This document shows, one piece after another, positions 51,356 through 60,374 of a stretch of 64,000 nt of DNA; position 1 is the stretch's first letter, and every line of letters starts with the position of its first letter. The notes under the pieces are model-generated. The model was not told the origin of the DNA. It worked only from the letters and a program-made list of their open reading frames with translations, and made no database searches. Where the stretch lies: NCBI GenBank assembly GCA_035402985.1, contig DAONEH010000001.1, positions 1 through 64,000 of the forward strand, written 5' to 3'. Made by a program: the position numbers and the translations under genes. Source of the DNA: GCA-002840305 sp035402985 (GTDB lineage: Bacteria; Patescibacteriota; Patescibacteriia; Patescibacteriales; UBA12465).

Positions 51356-53266
51356 TTATTTAGTAACAATAGAAGTAATTATTAAATCACCTTCTCTTAA
51401 TTCTTCTGAAAAAACTTCTGTTTTTGACTGATCACCATTAATACCAGTTGTTACTATAATATCTGAAACTACTTCATCTTTTAAAACACGAACATATTGT
51501 TCACCACTGTCTTTAGTTAAAATAGCCCGACTGGAAACAGCAAAAATATTATCTTTAGAATTAGTAATAATATCAACATTAGCGGTCATACCCGATTTAA
51601 TAATAAAATTATTTTTAGAAATTTCATCTTCAGAAAAATTTATTTTAATTTTATAATAAATAACATCAGAAATAGAAGTAGCGGCGGGATCAATAAAATA
51701 AACTTGACCATTTATTTTATAATCATCGGAAAAAGCATCAAAAGTAATATTAGCTTTATTACCAATTTTTATTTTGGAAATATCTGATTCCGAAATAAAA
51801 ACTTCAATTTCAAAATTACTATCAGCTAATAAATTAATAACCGGAGTAGTCCCGACTACTTGTTCCCCTACTTCCGAATTAATTTCAGTTATTTTTCCGT
51901 CAATCGGTGCTTTAATAATATTATTTTCGATTTGTTTTTGAATTAAATCTAAATTAGCCATAGCCTGATCAACTTGAGCTTGAGCCAATTTTAAATCATC
52001 AAAACTAGCCGGCGATTTAAGTTTCTTAAGTTGCAAGCCAACTACTTCATAATTTTTATAAGTTGAATCAACTTGAGCTTGAGCTGATGTTAATTGTTGA
52101 TCGCCACTATTTTTAGCTGAAGCTAGAGCATTGGTGGCTTGAAGAATTGTATCATTTAAAGCCACTTCCGCTTGTTTAACGGCATCTTGAGCACTAGCTA
52201 TACTAGTATTATAACTTAAAATAGAATTATTATAGGAAAAATAACTAGTTTGATTAGAAGAAATAGCCGCATTTATTAAATCTTTATTAGTATTAACTTT
52301 AGCTTTAAAAGCGTCTAAAGAAGCTTGAGGCAAAGATGAAGAAATAACAGAATTTTCTAAAGCACTAAAACAATTATTTAAAACTAAAAAAACTTCTTGT
52401 AAAAAATTTGATAAATCTTCAGAAGCTAATTTAATATTATCGGCGCTTGGATTATTTTTAGCATTATTAATATTGCTTTCAACTTGAGATAATCTTTCAA
52501 TTGATTTATTATAAGTTCTTTCAGTTTCAATTTTATAAGTATAATTTTTAACACTAAAAACATTTTCTAAATCTTCGTCATCTAAAATTCTTTTAACGGC
52601 ATCTAGCGATGATCGAGCGACTGATAAATTATAATCTAAAGTAGATAATAAAGAACTTTGATTATTTGTTAATGTTTGTTGAGCAGTTTTTTCAACATTA
52701 CTTAAATTAATTTTAGCCGATTCCACTGCTTGTTTAATTGACATGGGAACTTGATAATTAGATACTTTTAAATCATCTAAATTTTTTTGAGCTTGGCTAA
52801 TATTTTCCTCTACTATTTTTTTAGTTTTATCGTAATTATCTTTAGCTGAATTATAGGCTGTTTCAGCTTGTTTAACTTGAGCTTCCAGCACCGCTATATC
52901 TTCCGAAGGCGCTCCTTTAATAATTTTTTCTTGATTAGTTTTAGCAATTTTTAAAGCAGCCTCTGCTTCTTTTTGTTGAATTAAAATAGAAGAATAATCT
53001 AATTCAGCTAAAATATCCCCCATTTTAACTTCATCACCAACTTTAACATTTAAAGTCTGTAATTTACCTGATTGAGAAAAATTTAAACCAATTTCTTGAC
53101 TAGCCTTAACCGCTCCAATTTCACTAACTGTTTGAACTAAATTTTGTTTCTTCAATTCTACAGTAACATATTCATTTTTATCTTTTTTAAAAACTAAAGA
53201 AAAAATAATTGTCAAAATGACAATTAAACAAATCCCAGCAATAATAATTACCTTTTTCTTTTTCAT
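51356..53266 (-). CDS. HlyD/MacA-like membrane fusion adaptor
   Basis: 636 residues. One N-terminal membrane helix (about 5-26), then a biotinyl-lipoyl half-motif ('GKLQTLNVKVGDEVKMGDILAELD') and a very long predicted coiled-coil (about 95-440) with Ala, Gln and Asn heptads. The second lipoyl half 'IIKAPIDGKITEINSEVGEQV' and a beta-barrel follow. MacA-type adaptors are usually about 370 residues, so the hairpin is unusually long. In a probably single-membrane cell it may span the wall or S-layer. It precedes the ATPase gene. Confidence 0.9.
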   Translation of the reverse strand: MKKKKVIIIAGICLIVILTIIFSLVFKKDKNEYVTVELKKQNLVQTVSEIGAVKASQEIGLNFSQSGKLQTLNVKVGDEVKMGDILAELDYSSILIQQKEAEAALKIAKTNQEKIIKGAPSEDIAVLEAQVKQAETAYNSAKDNYDKTKKIVEENISQAQKNLDDLKVSNYQVPMSIKQAVESAKINLSNVEKTAQQTLTNNQSSLLSTLDYNLSVARSSLDAVKRILDDEDLENVFSVKNYTYKIETERTYNKSIERLSQVESNINNAKNNPSADNIKLASEDLSNFLQEVFLVLNNCFSALENSVISSSLPQASLDAFKAKVNTNKDLINAAISSNQTSYFSYNNSILSYNTSIASAQDAVKQAEVALNDTILQATNALASAKNSGDQQLTSAQAQVDSTYKNYEVVGLQLKKLKSPASFDDLKLAQAQVDQAMANLDLIQKQIENNIIKAPIDGKITEINSEVGEQVVGTTPVINLLADSNFEIEVFISESDISKIKIGNKANITFDAFSDDYKINGQVYFIDPAATSISDVIYYKIKINFSEDEISKNNFIIKSGMTANVDIITNSKDNIFAVSSRAILTKDSGEQYVRVLKDEVVSDIIVTTGINGDQSKTEVFSEELREGDLIITSIVTK

Positions 53267-53294
53267 ATAAATAAATTAATATTATTAATTATAA

Positions 53295-53729
53295 TTAATC
53301 CATCACCAAACCATCATCCTCTTCACTTTCTTCCTCTTTATCTGCTTCATCCGTTCGACCCATAATACGCATAACCCTATTAGAGAAAGCATAAATATCA
53401 AATTCACTCTTTAAAAAATAATAATTAGCCCCTAAACCAACACTACGACTTTTACTATCCTCATCACTCAAATCAGTGAAAATAAAAATTTCGGAATTAC
53501 TAGTGTCATCATCTTCTTTTATTTTTTTAATTATATCTAAACCCTCCAATCTTGGTAAAACTAAATCCAAAATAATAGCTTCAGGTTTAAACTTTTTTAT
53601 TCTTTTTAATAAATCATCTAATTCTTCTGTAGAATCACTAAGCTCCACTTCATAATCATTTGAAGAAAAAATATCACTTAAACCATATAAAATATCAGAA
53701 TCATCTTCAACTATAAATATTTTTTTCAT
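53295..53729 (-). CDS. Orphan CheY-like response regulator
   Basis: 144 residues: a single receiver domain with the acidic pocket E8, D9 and D10, phospho-acceptor D55, T85 and K107 all in place. After the receiver there is only an acidic tail of about 15 residues ('DEADKEEESEEDD'), with no DNA-binding domain. No histidine kinase is nearby. It lies between the pfkB-type kinase and the adaptor gene, so it may tune a protein partner; which one is unknown. Confidence 0.85.
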   Translation of the reverse strand: MKKIFIVEDDSDILYGLSDIFSSNDYEVELSDSTEELDDLLKRIKKFKPEAIILDLVLPRLEGLDIIKKIKEDDDTSNSEIFIFTDLSDEDSKSRSVGLGANYYFLKSEFDIYAFSNRVMRIMGRTDEADKEEESEEDDGLVMD

Positions 53730-53760
53730 ATGTTTTAAAATTAATAATAATTAATATTTA

Positions 53761-54744
53761 TTATTTAATATTTTTTAAATTTAATAATCCATTTTGGGCC
53801 CCAAATTTAGTAACCAAAGAAGCGGTATTCTTCATTCCCCAAGACATTGCCTTTTTATAATCTCCCTCTATTTTTAATAAAGCTCCTAGGACAGTAGAAT
53901 TAAAGGCATCCCCGACTCCGGTAGTATCAATTTCCACTGATCTTTTTAAAATAGCTTGATGATAAAAGTTTTTTCCATCATAAATATAAGCCCCATTTAT
54001 ACCATCAGTTAAAATAACAATTTTAGGACCACAAGCTTTTAAAATTTTTATTAAATTTTCACAATTATTTAAAAAGTCATCATTATAATTAGATAATTGT
54101 GGCGTTTTTTTAATAAGTTCTAAAGCTTCATCTTTATTCACCATAAAAATATCAGTGATCTTTAAAAAACCAGCTATTTTTTTTATACCACCAGACAATT
54201 GGTTTAAACCAGGATTCCAAGCTATTTTATTTTTATTAGCAAAGATATCTTTTAGAAGATTATTACTATTATCAGGTAATGATGTTAAATAAAGCCATTG
54301 AGCTTTTTTTAAAAAAACTTTCTGCTTATCAGTTATTAATAAATTATCGTTAGCTCCACGATAAGAAAAAATAATACGATCTTTCTTATCATTAATAATA
54401 AAAGAAAACCCTGTATCTAATTTTTTATCAATATTAATTAATTTAATATCAATTTTATTATTATTAAAATTTTCTAAAACTCTTTGACCTCGAGCATCAT
54501 TACCAATATTAGCTAAACAAGCAGTTTTAAAACCCATTCGAGCTAAATTAACAGCCGTATTAGAAGCTCCGCCACCAAAACCTTGATAATATTCCTTTAC
54601 ATTTATTTTAGAGCCATATTCAAAAGCTAATAATTTTTGTTTCAAAACATCTTTTTTATTATCAATTATTAAGCCATCTTTAGAAAAAAAGGTTATGTCC
54701 TCGGTTACTCCACCGATGGTTATAAAATCATAAAACATAAGCAT
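53761..54744 (-). CDS. PfkB-family carbohydrate kinase
   Basis: 327 residues of the ribokinase superfamily. The N-terminal signature is 'YYQGFGGGASNTAVNLARMG'; the C-terminal catalytic motif 'DTTGVGDAFNSTVLGALL' contains the base Asp and the anion hole. Possible products are phosphorylated ribose, adenosine or a hexose; the sequence does not decide. A second ATG two codons in (54738) is also possible. It has its own promoter inside the end of mreD. Confidence 0.88.
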   Translation of the reverse strand: MLMFYDFITIGGVTEDITFFSKDGLIIDNKKDVLKQKLLAFEYGSKINVKEYYQGFGGGASNTAVNLARMGFKTACLANIGNDARGQRVLENFNNNKIDIKLINIDKKLDTGFSFIINDKKDRIIFSYRGANDNLLITDKQKVFLKKAQWLYLTSLPDNSNNLLKDIFANKNKIAWNPGLNQLSGGIKKIAGFLKITDIFMVNKDEALELIKKTPQLSNYNDDFLNNCENLIKILKACGPKIVILTDGINGAYIYDGKNFYHQAILKRSVEIDTTGVGDAFNSTVLGALLKIEGDYKKAMSWGMKNTASLVTKFGAQNGLLNLKNIK

Positions 54745-54767
54745 AAAATTACTTAAAAAACATTATT

Positions 54768-54796
54768 ATTATAGCATTAAAAATGTTTTTTTTCAA
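54768..54796 (-). promoter_or_regulatory. Promoter for the pfkB/response regulator/ABC unit
   Basis: TTGAAA (54796-54791), a 17-base spacer and a perfect TATAAT (54773-54768) with TGC directly before it. It overlaps the last codons of mreD and should start transcription near 54761. Confidence 0.65.
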
Positions 54797-55313
54797 AAAT
54801 TAGGTTATTTAAATAACTTTTTTTAGGATTTAAAAAATAAAAAGAAATAATTACCCCAAAAAACATCCAGACTATTTCTAGTAATAAATTAAGCCAAAAA
54901 TTACCACCAAACCAAGAAATTCCTAAAGAATTTTTATTAACTAAATAAATTAGAAAATAACTAAATAAATTATAAAAGATTGTTATAAATAAACTAACTA
55001 CTAAAAATGAATAAATAGAACGATTGGTAAAAAGGTTTTGCCAAAAAAAATTAGCTAAAACTATAGTTAATAGAAAAGAAAAAGTATATAAACCAAAAGG
55101 ATAAAAAGAAAAAATATCCATAATTATACCAATAATAAAAGAAAATAAAATTGATACTTTAAAATCACGAAAAATAAATAACCAAATAATAAAAAATAAA
55201 ATTAAATCACAACGAGCCCAAAAACCAGACCAAGAATTTATTCCTGAAAATTGAATTAAAAATAAAATTAAAGCTAGAAGAATAAAACCAAAAATTTTAA
55301 AATATTTAGCCAT
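54777..55313 (-). CDS. mreD: Rod-shape protein MreD
   Basis: 178 residues with about five membrane helices. It opens 'MAKYFKIFGFILLALILFLI' and has 'WARCDLILFFIIWLFIF' and 'GIIMDIFSFYPFGLYTFSFL', typical of MreD. The ATG at 55313 is chosen rather than a TTG 11 codons upstream that would overlap mreC. The end reaches the promoter of the next unit. The family is poorly conserved, and the call rests also on the mreB-mreC-mreD order. Confidence 0.85.
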   Translation of the reverse strand: MAKYFKIFGFILLALILFLIQFSGINSWSGFWARCDLILFFIIWLFIFRDFKVSILFSFIIGIIMDIFSFYPFGLYTFSFLLTIVLANFFWQNLFTNRSIYSFLVVSLFITIFYNLFSYFLIYLVNKNSLGISWFGGNFWLNLLLEIVWMFFGVIISFYFLNPKKSYLNNLIFEKKHF

Positions 55314-55320
55314 ATAAATA

Positions 55321-56127
55321 CTATTTAGGAATAATAACAGAAACAATACTTAAATTATTAACATCAAATAAAGCTTCAGCATTAACATCTTGCCAAATAT
55401 CATTAACTTCTTGATTAATAAAATTTATTCGACCAACAGCCAAACCTCGAGGAATATCTGGTTCCAAACCTGAAGTAATAATCATATCATTAATATTAAG
55501 AGTTTCGCTTTGAGAAACATAATTAAGTTTAATTGATAAACCTAAATTCCCTTCAGCTAAACCAATACTATGATCAGAATTATTAGCTGTTACCGCCATT
55601 TTACAAAAATTATTACTAATAAGACAAAGTTTAGAATTTTTATTATTAACTTCAATTATTTTTCCAACAATTACACCAGATTCATTTATTACTGCTAAAC
55701 CTGTTCTAATTCCATCGTCACTCCCCTTATTAATAATTAAATTTTGATTATAATTAGAAAAACTTAATAAATTTTCCTGCCAAACAACATTAGCTAAAAC
55801 ATAATCATAAGAATTACTTTCAAAAAAATTTAAATATTGTTTTAATTTTTCATTCTCTTCTTGTAAAGAATAAAATTTAGCTAACTCCGCTTCTTTAGAT
55901 TCAATTTGACTTTTTAAAGTAGTGTTTTCATCAAGTAATTGAGCCTTAGTTGCTTTATTATCTGATTTTTTAGCCGAAGAACTTCTAAGGCTAGAACTAA
56001 TAGAATTTACTAGTCCACCTAAAACTTTTTGACCAAAAGAAGAAAAACCAATGATATTTAAAAAAATAAGCAGTAAGACCACTGCCAAAAAAATCTTATA
56101 CTTTTTTCTTCGTTGTAAAAAATCCAT
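55321..56127 (-). CDS. mreC: Rod-shape protein MreC
   Basis: 268 residues. One membrane helix near 12-30, a coiled-coil (about 60-95) and two beta-barrel lobes: 'NLIINKGSDDGIRTGLAVIN' and 'VGKIIEVNNKNSKLCLI' are typical. MreC links MreB to the cell-wall enzymes. It starts four bases after mreB. Confidence 0.92.
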   Translation of the reverse strand: MDFLQRRKKYKIFLAVVLLLIFLNIIGFSSFGQKVLGGLVNSISSSLRSSSAKKSDNKATKAQLLDENTTLKSQIESKEAELAKFYSLQEENEKLKQYLNFFESNSYDYVLANVVWQENLLSFSNYNQNLIINKGSDDGIRTGLAVINESGVIVGKIIEVNNKNSKLCLISNNFCKMAVTANNSDHSIGLAEGNLGLSIKLNYVSQSETLNINDMIITSGLEPDIPRGLAVGRINFINQEVNDIWQDVNAEALFDVNNLSIVSVIIPK

Positions 56128-56131
56128 ATTA

Positions 56132-57175
56132 TTATAAATCTAAAACCGAAGTTATTTTTTTTAATAATTCCTCATCAGCAAATAAGCTACCAGCTCCTCT
56201 AACCATAGCTGTTAAAGGATCTTCCACAACTACTACTGGAATCTTAGTAGCTTTGGCAATTAATTTATCAAAACCATAAAGTAAGGCTCCACCACCACTT
56301 AAAAAAAGACCATGTTCATAAATATCTCCAACTAATTCTGGTGGAGTTTCTTCTAAAGCTAATTTTATGTTTTCAATTATCTTTATAATAGTTTTTTTAA
56401 TAGCTTCACGAACTTGAACATCAGTAATAATAATAGCCGTTGGCAGACCGTTAGTTAAATCACGTCCTCGTATTTCCATAGAACGATCTTCATCAAACGG
56501 AATAACTGAAGCTAAATTTATTTTAATCTTTTCCGCTAATTGTTCACCAATCAAAACATTAAATTTATCACGAACATAATCAATAATATTATTATCTAAT
56601 TCATTTCCAGCGATTCGAAGTGATTTCCAAGAAACAACACCGGCTAAAGAAATAACAGCGATATCAGTAGTTCCTCCCCCAATATCAACAATCATGTTGG
56701 CTCGAGGACTATCTACCGGTAATCCTGCCCCTAAAGCGCTAGCCATAGCTTCTTCAATTAAATAGACCTTACGAGCTCCAGCTGATTTAGCCGCATCTTT
56801 AACAGCTTTTTTTTCTACTTCCGTAATATCAAGCGGTATACCAATTATAACTCGAGGTCTAGGTAAAAAAGAAAAACCTTCACCATGAACTTTATTTATA
56901 AAATGCTTTAACATTTTTTCTGTAATTTCAAAATCAGAAATAACCCCATTAACTAAGGGTTTAATAGCTTGAATATGAGCCGGAGTTTTACCAACCATTT
57001 TTTTAGCTTCAAAACCAATTTCTAAAATTTCGGTAGTTTTAGTATTAATAGCTACAACACTAGGTTCATTAATAACAATACCCTTTTTATCAATATAAAC
57101 TAAAGTATTTTTAGTACCCAAATCAATAGCAATATCATAACCCAAACTTCCAATTTGTTTTAAAAATTCAAACAT
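56132..57175 (-). CDS. mreB: Rod-shape-determining actin MreB
   Basis: 347 residues. Motifs are 'DIAIDLGTKNTLVYIDKKG', 'MIVDIGGGTTDIAVISLAG' and 'LFLSGGGALLYGFDKLI'. 'RPRVIIGIPLDITEVEKKAV' is strongly MreB-like. An amphipathic N-terminus ('MFEFLKQIGSLGYD') may bind the membrane. It stands in the classical mreBCD order, five bases after proS. Confidence 0.96.
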   Translation of the reverse strand: MFEFLKQIGSLGYDIAIDLGTKNTLVYIDKKGIVINEPSVVAINTKTTEILEIGFEAKKMVGKTPAHIQAIKPLVNGVISDFEITEKMLKHFINKVHGEGFSFLPRPRVIIGIPLDITEVEKKAVKDAAKSAGARKVYLIEEAMASALGAGLPVDSPRANMIVDIGGGTTDIAVISLAGVVSWKSLRIAGNELDNNIIDYVRDKFNVLIGEQLAEKIKINLASVIPFDEDRSMEIRGRDLTNGLPTAIIITDVQVREAIKKTIIKIIENIKLALEETPPELVGDIYEHGLFLSGGGALLYGFDKLIAKATKIPVVVVEDPLTAMVRGAGSLFADEELLKKITSVLDL

Positions 57176-57179
57176 ATTA

Positions 57180-58418
57180 TTATTTATAATTTTTTAAAAA
57201 ATTAGATAGATTATCAATATCAACTAATTTAATTTCATCATCGGTTCTAAGTTTAAATTCAATTTTTTTATCATCTAAAGTTTTAGAACTTACCACTAAT
57301 CTAATTGGGCAACCAATTAAATCAGCATCAGCAAATTTTTCTCCAGGGCTAACATTGTCTCGATCATCATATAATACCTCAATATTTTCATTTAATAATT
57401 TTTGATAAATTTTTTCCGCTTCTTCGTTTTGTTTTAAAGAAATAAGGTGAACAGAAAAAGGAGCAACATTTTTTGGCCAAATCATTCCTTTATCATCATG
57501 ACAAATTTCAACAATTGTTCCCATAATACGACTAGGACCCATACCATAACAACCCATTAAAACTTCTTTATTGTTTTCATCTTTATCTTTAAAAGTAAAA
57601 TTAAAAGCTTTAGAATATTTAGTTTTTAATTCAAAAATATTACCTACTTCAATAGCTTTTTTTTCTTCTAAGACAGTATTACCACATTTAAAACAAGCAT
57701 TTTGTTCAGAAATAATTTCTTTATTTATAGCGATATGGCATTTTGGACAAACATAAATAATATCTTCTCCGTTTTCACAAACAGTTTGAAATTCATGTGA
57801 ATATTTAGAAAAAGTTCCTCCGGCCGCATAAGTAAAATAAGTTAAATCTCCTAAACCTAAACGATTATAAATTTTTTCATAAGCTTCTTTAACTTTATTA
57901 TAATATTTACTTAAACTTTCTTCATCCGCATGAAAGGAATATAAATCTTTCATGACAAATTCTCGACCACGAAGTAATCCAGCTTTAGCTCTTTTTTCAT
58001 TACGAAATTTAGTTTGAATTTGATAAACAGCAAAAGGTAAATCTTTATACGATAAAGTAAATTTTTGTCCTAAAGGGGTAACAATCTCTTCATGAGTTGC
58101 TCCTAGAGCATATTCTTTATCATCTGAACCAATTAATTTAAATAGAACATCTAAATCATCCCAACGACCAGTTTTTTGCCAATTCTCTTTAGGATTTAAA
58201 GCTGGCATTAAAATTTCTTGACCGGAAACAGCATTAATTTCTTCTCTAATAATATTATTTATTTTATGTAGAACTTTTAAACCTAAAGGTAAGAAAGTAT
58301 AAACTCCCGCACTTACCTTATCAATAAAACCAGCCCTTATTAAAACTTGAGCATTATATGAGGTTTCATCTTTTGGTAATTCTTTAATAGTTTTAGTAAA
58401 TAGAAGTGATTGTTTCAT
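57180..58418 (-). CDS. proS: Prolyl-tRNA synthetase without the editing insert
   Basis: A class II enzyme of 412 residues. The N-terminal block is bacterial-type ('TFLPLGLKVLHKINNIIREE'); motif 2 includes 'KFRNEKRAKAGLLRGREFVMKD' and motif 3 'MGCYGMGPSRIMG'. Bacterial ProRS (about 570 residues) carries a 180-residue INS editing domain between motifs 2 and 3; here it is replaced by about 45 residues with two Cx2C pairs ('CPKC', 'CFKCG') that could bind zinc. The anticodon domain is present. The ATG at 58418 is preferred over an upstream TTG. Confidence 0.95.
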   Translation of the reverse strand: MKQSLLFTKTIKELPKDETSYNAQVLIRAGFIDKVSAGVYTFLPLGLKVLHKINNIIREEINAVSGQEILMPALNPKENWQKTGRWDDLDVLFKLIGSDDKEYALGATHEEIVTPLGQKFTLSYKDLPFAVYQIQTKFRNEKRAKAGLLRGREFVMKDLYSFHADEESLSKYYNKVKEAYEKIYNRLGLGDLTYFTYAAGGTFSKYSHEFQTVCENGEDIIYVCPKCHIAINKEIISEQNACFKCGNTVLEEKKAIEVGNIFELKTKYSKAFNFTFKDKDENNKEVLMGCYGMGPSRIMGTIVEICHDDKGMIWPKNVAPFSVHLISLKQNEEAEKIYQKLLNENIEVLYDDRDNVSPGEKFADADLIGCPIRLVVSSKTLDDKKIEFKLRTDDEIKLVDIDNLSNFLKNYK

Positions 58419-58492
58419 ATATAAAGAAAACAAGCTTAAAAAAGTAATTTTTAGCTAAAATATCTATAATTATTATATAATGATGATAATAT

Positions 58493-58525
58493 AAAAAAAT
58501 ACCTTTGTAAATACTAAGGTATTTT
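58493..58525 (-). terminator. Intrinsic terminator after ruvA
   Basis: AAAATACCTT (58496-58505) pairs with AAGGTATTTT (58516-58525) around a ten-base loop, and the minus strand runs into a stretch of T (58499-58493). It ends the htpX-to-ruvA array before proS. Confidence 0.75.
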
Positions 58526-58544
58526 AAATAAAATTATAATCTTC

Positions 58545-59117
58545 TTATTTCGATAATTTCTTTAGAGCTTCTTTTATCCTTTGTCCACTATCAATTATAT
58601 TTTTATCAACTAAATTTAAGGCTTCTCGAGCCTCAGAATAAGAATAACCTAATCCCACTAAAGCATCAATCTCATCTCCACCAAAACTAGGAGACGTTAG
58701 ATCATAATTACCACCTAATTTAAATATTTTATCTTTTAATTCTAAAACTACCCGTTCAGCTGTTTTTTTACCAATACCCGAGACTTTAATTAATAAATTA
58801 GAATCACCTCGAATAATTGATTCTTTAATATCAGATAAATTAGTCATTGATAAAACACCTAAAGCTGATTTTGGGCCAATACCAGAAACAGAAATTAATA
58901 ATTCAAAAAACTCTAATTCTTCTATATTTCTAAAACCATATAAATCAAAAATATCTTCTTTAATATGCTGATGGGTAAAAACCTCTAATTCTTGGCCAAT
59001 TTTTATTTCATTTAAAAAATTATCACTAATATAGATTGAATAACCAATATTATTCAATTCTAAAATAAAACTATTTTTAAGTTTATAAATAACCTTACCT
59101 CTTAAAAATGAAATCAT
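58545..59117 (-). CDS. ruvA: Holliday junction branch migration protein RuvA
   Basis: 190 residues. The OB-fold domain I starts 'MISFLRGKVIYKLKNSFIL'; domain II has two helix-hairpin-helix motifs in 'LISVSGIGPKSALGVLS' and 'LIKVSGIGKKTAERVVLEL'; the short domain III ends 'YSEAREAL...IKEALKKL'. RuvB and RuvC are not in the window. It lies ten bases after the U32 peptidase gene. Confidence 0.96.
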   Translation of the reverse strand: MISFLRGKVIYKLKNSFILELNNIGYSIYISDNFLNEIKIGQELEVFTHQHIKEDIFDLYGFRNIEELEFFELLISVSGIGPKSALGVLSMTNLSDIKESIIRGDSNLLIKVSGIGKKTAERVVLELKDKIFKLGGNYDLTSPSFGGDEIDALVGLGYSYSEAREALNLVDKNIIDSGQRIKEALKKLSK

Positions 59118-59127
59118 AATAATTAAA

Positions 59128-60372
59128 TTAATTATATTTTCTTAAAACTGTATAAACGGGAATTTGAAAATTACTCTCAACTTTTAAAATTATTTCTTGT
59201 CCCCCACCACCTCCATGAGCCTCTAAAATACTTTTATTATTTTTAGCATCAATTAATTCCTTAATTGTCATTTTAATTATATCATATTTTGGTAAAACTA
59301 TCTCAATTTTATCATTAACTTTAATAGAGTTATGAACTTTAATACGTAAATTGTTTATTATTGTTTTTTTATTCTTTTTTATATTATTAGAAACAACCTG
59401 ACCACAAAATTCCCATTTAGGTACAAAATGAGAATTTTTAATATTTTGTTCAGCTTTTTGACCTAATAAAAAGCCAGTAGTATAACCTCGATTAGTAATT
59501 TTATTATTTAATTCTTGATTTAAAAAATCTATCATTTTAATATCTAACATCGCTCGTTTATAAATACCAATAATATTAGCTAAATAATAGACACTTTTAG
59601 CTCGCCCTTCAATTTTAAAACTAGTAATACCAGCTTTTATTAAATCTGGAATATATTTTATTAAACATAAATCTTTAGAATTAAGTAAATAAGAACCATG
59701 TTGTTCTTTAACTAATTCTAATTCTTCGCTATGACCCGAAGCTTTTAAAAAAACATCATATTCAAAGCGACAAGGTTGAACACAATCACCTAAATTAGCA
59801 CTACGATTTACAAAATCTTTTGATAAAAAACATCGGCCCGAATAAGCCATACACATAGCTCCATGAATAAAATATTCCAATTCCATTTTAGGACATTTTT
59901 TATGAATTTCTTTTATATCTTTTAAAGTTGTCTCTCGACCTAAAATTATTCTAGTAATACCCTGCTTTTGCCAAAATTTAACAGCTTCATAATTAGTACA
60001 ATTAGCTTGAGTAGAAAGATGAATAGAAATTTTAGGACAATATTTTTTAATAAGGGATAAAATACCAGGATCAGAAACAATTAAAGCATCTGGTTTTATT
60101 TTATTTATTTTTTTTAAATAACTTGGTATTTTTTTAATATGATCATTATGAGCAAAGATATTTACTGTTATATAAACCTTTTTCTTATTATTATGAATAT
60201 AGTCAACTGCTTCAGCTAAGGATTTTAAATTAAAATCATTAATTCTAACTCGTAGCGAAAAATCAGGTATACCTAAATAAATAGCATCAGCTCCAAAAGC
60301 TAAGGCTGTTTTCATTTTTAAAGGATTACCAGCTGGAGCCAATAATTCTATTGTCTTTTTTCTCTTAAGCAT
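59128..60372 (-). CDS. U32-family protein (TrhP/RlhA type)
   Basis: 414 residues. 'ELLAPAGNPLKMKTALAFGADAIYLG' is the family opening. The family iron-sulfur cysteines are found in 'HGAMCMAYSGRCFLS' and 'GDCVQPCRFEYDV'. E. coli relatives TrhP and RlhA act with prephenate-derived compounds to hydroxylate tRNA U34 or 23S rRNA, and such a role fits the translation-rich window. The exact target cannot be read from the sequence. Confidence 0.88.
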   Translation of the reverse strand: MLKRKKTIELLAPAGNPLKMKTALAFGADAIYLGIPDFSLRVRINDFNLKSLAEAVDYIHNNKKKVYITVNIFAHNDHIKKIPSYLKKINKIKPDALIVSDPGILSLIKKYCPKISIHLSTQANCTNYEAVKFWQKQGITRIILGRETTLKDIKEIHKKCPKMELEYFIHGAMCMAYSGRCFLSKDFVNRSANLGDCVQPCRFEYDVFLKASGHSEELELVKEQHGSYLLNSKDLCLIKYIPDLIKAGITSFKIEGRAKSVYYLANIIGIYKRAMLDIKMIDFLNQELNNKITNRGYTTGFLLGQKAEQNIKNSHFVPKWEFCGQVVSNNIKKNKKTIINNLRIKVHNSIKVNDKIEIVLPKYDIIKMTIKELIDAKNNKSILEAHGGGGGQEIILKVESNFQIPVYTVLRKYN

Positions 60373-60374
60373 AA

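Noticed and set aside
53206..53225. TTGTCATTTTGACAATT palindrome-like promoter
   Set aside because: It encodes the membrane helix of the adaptor protein; no -10 box at a suitable distance.
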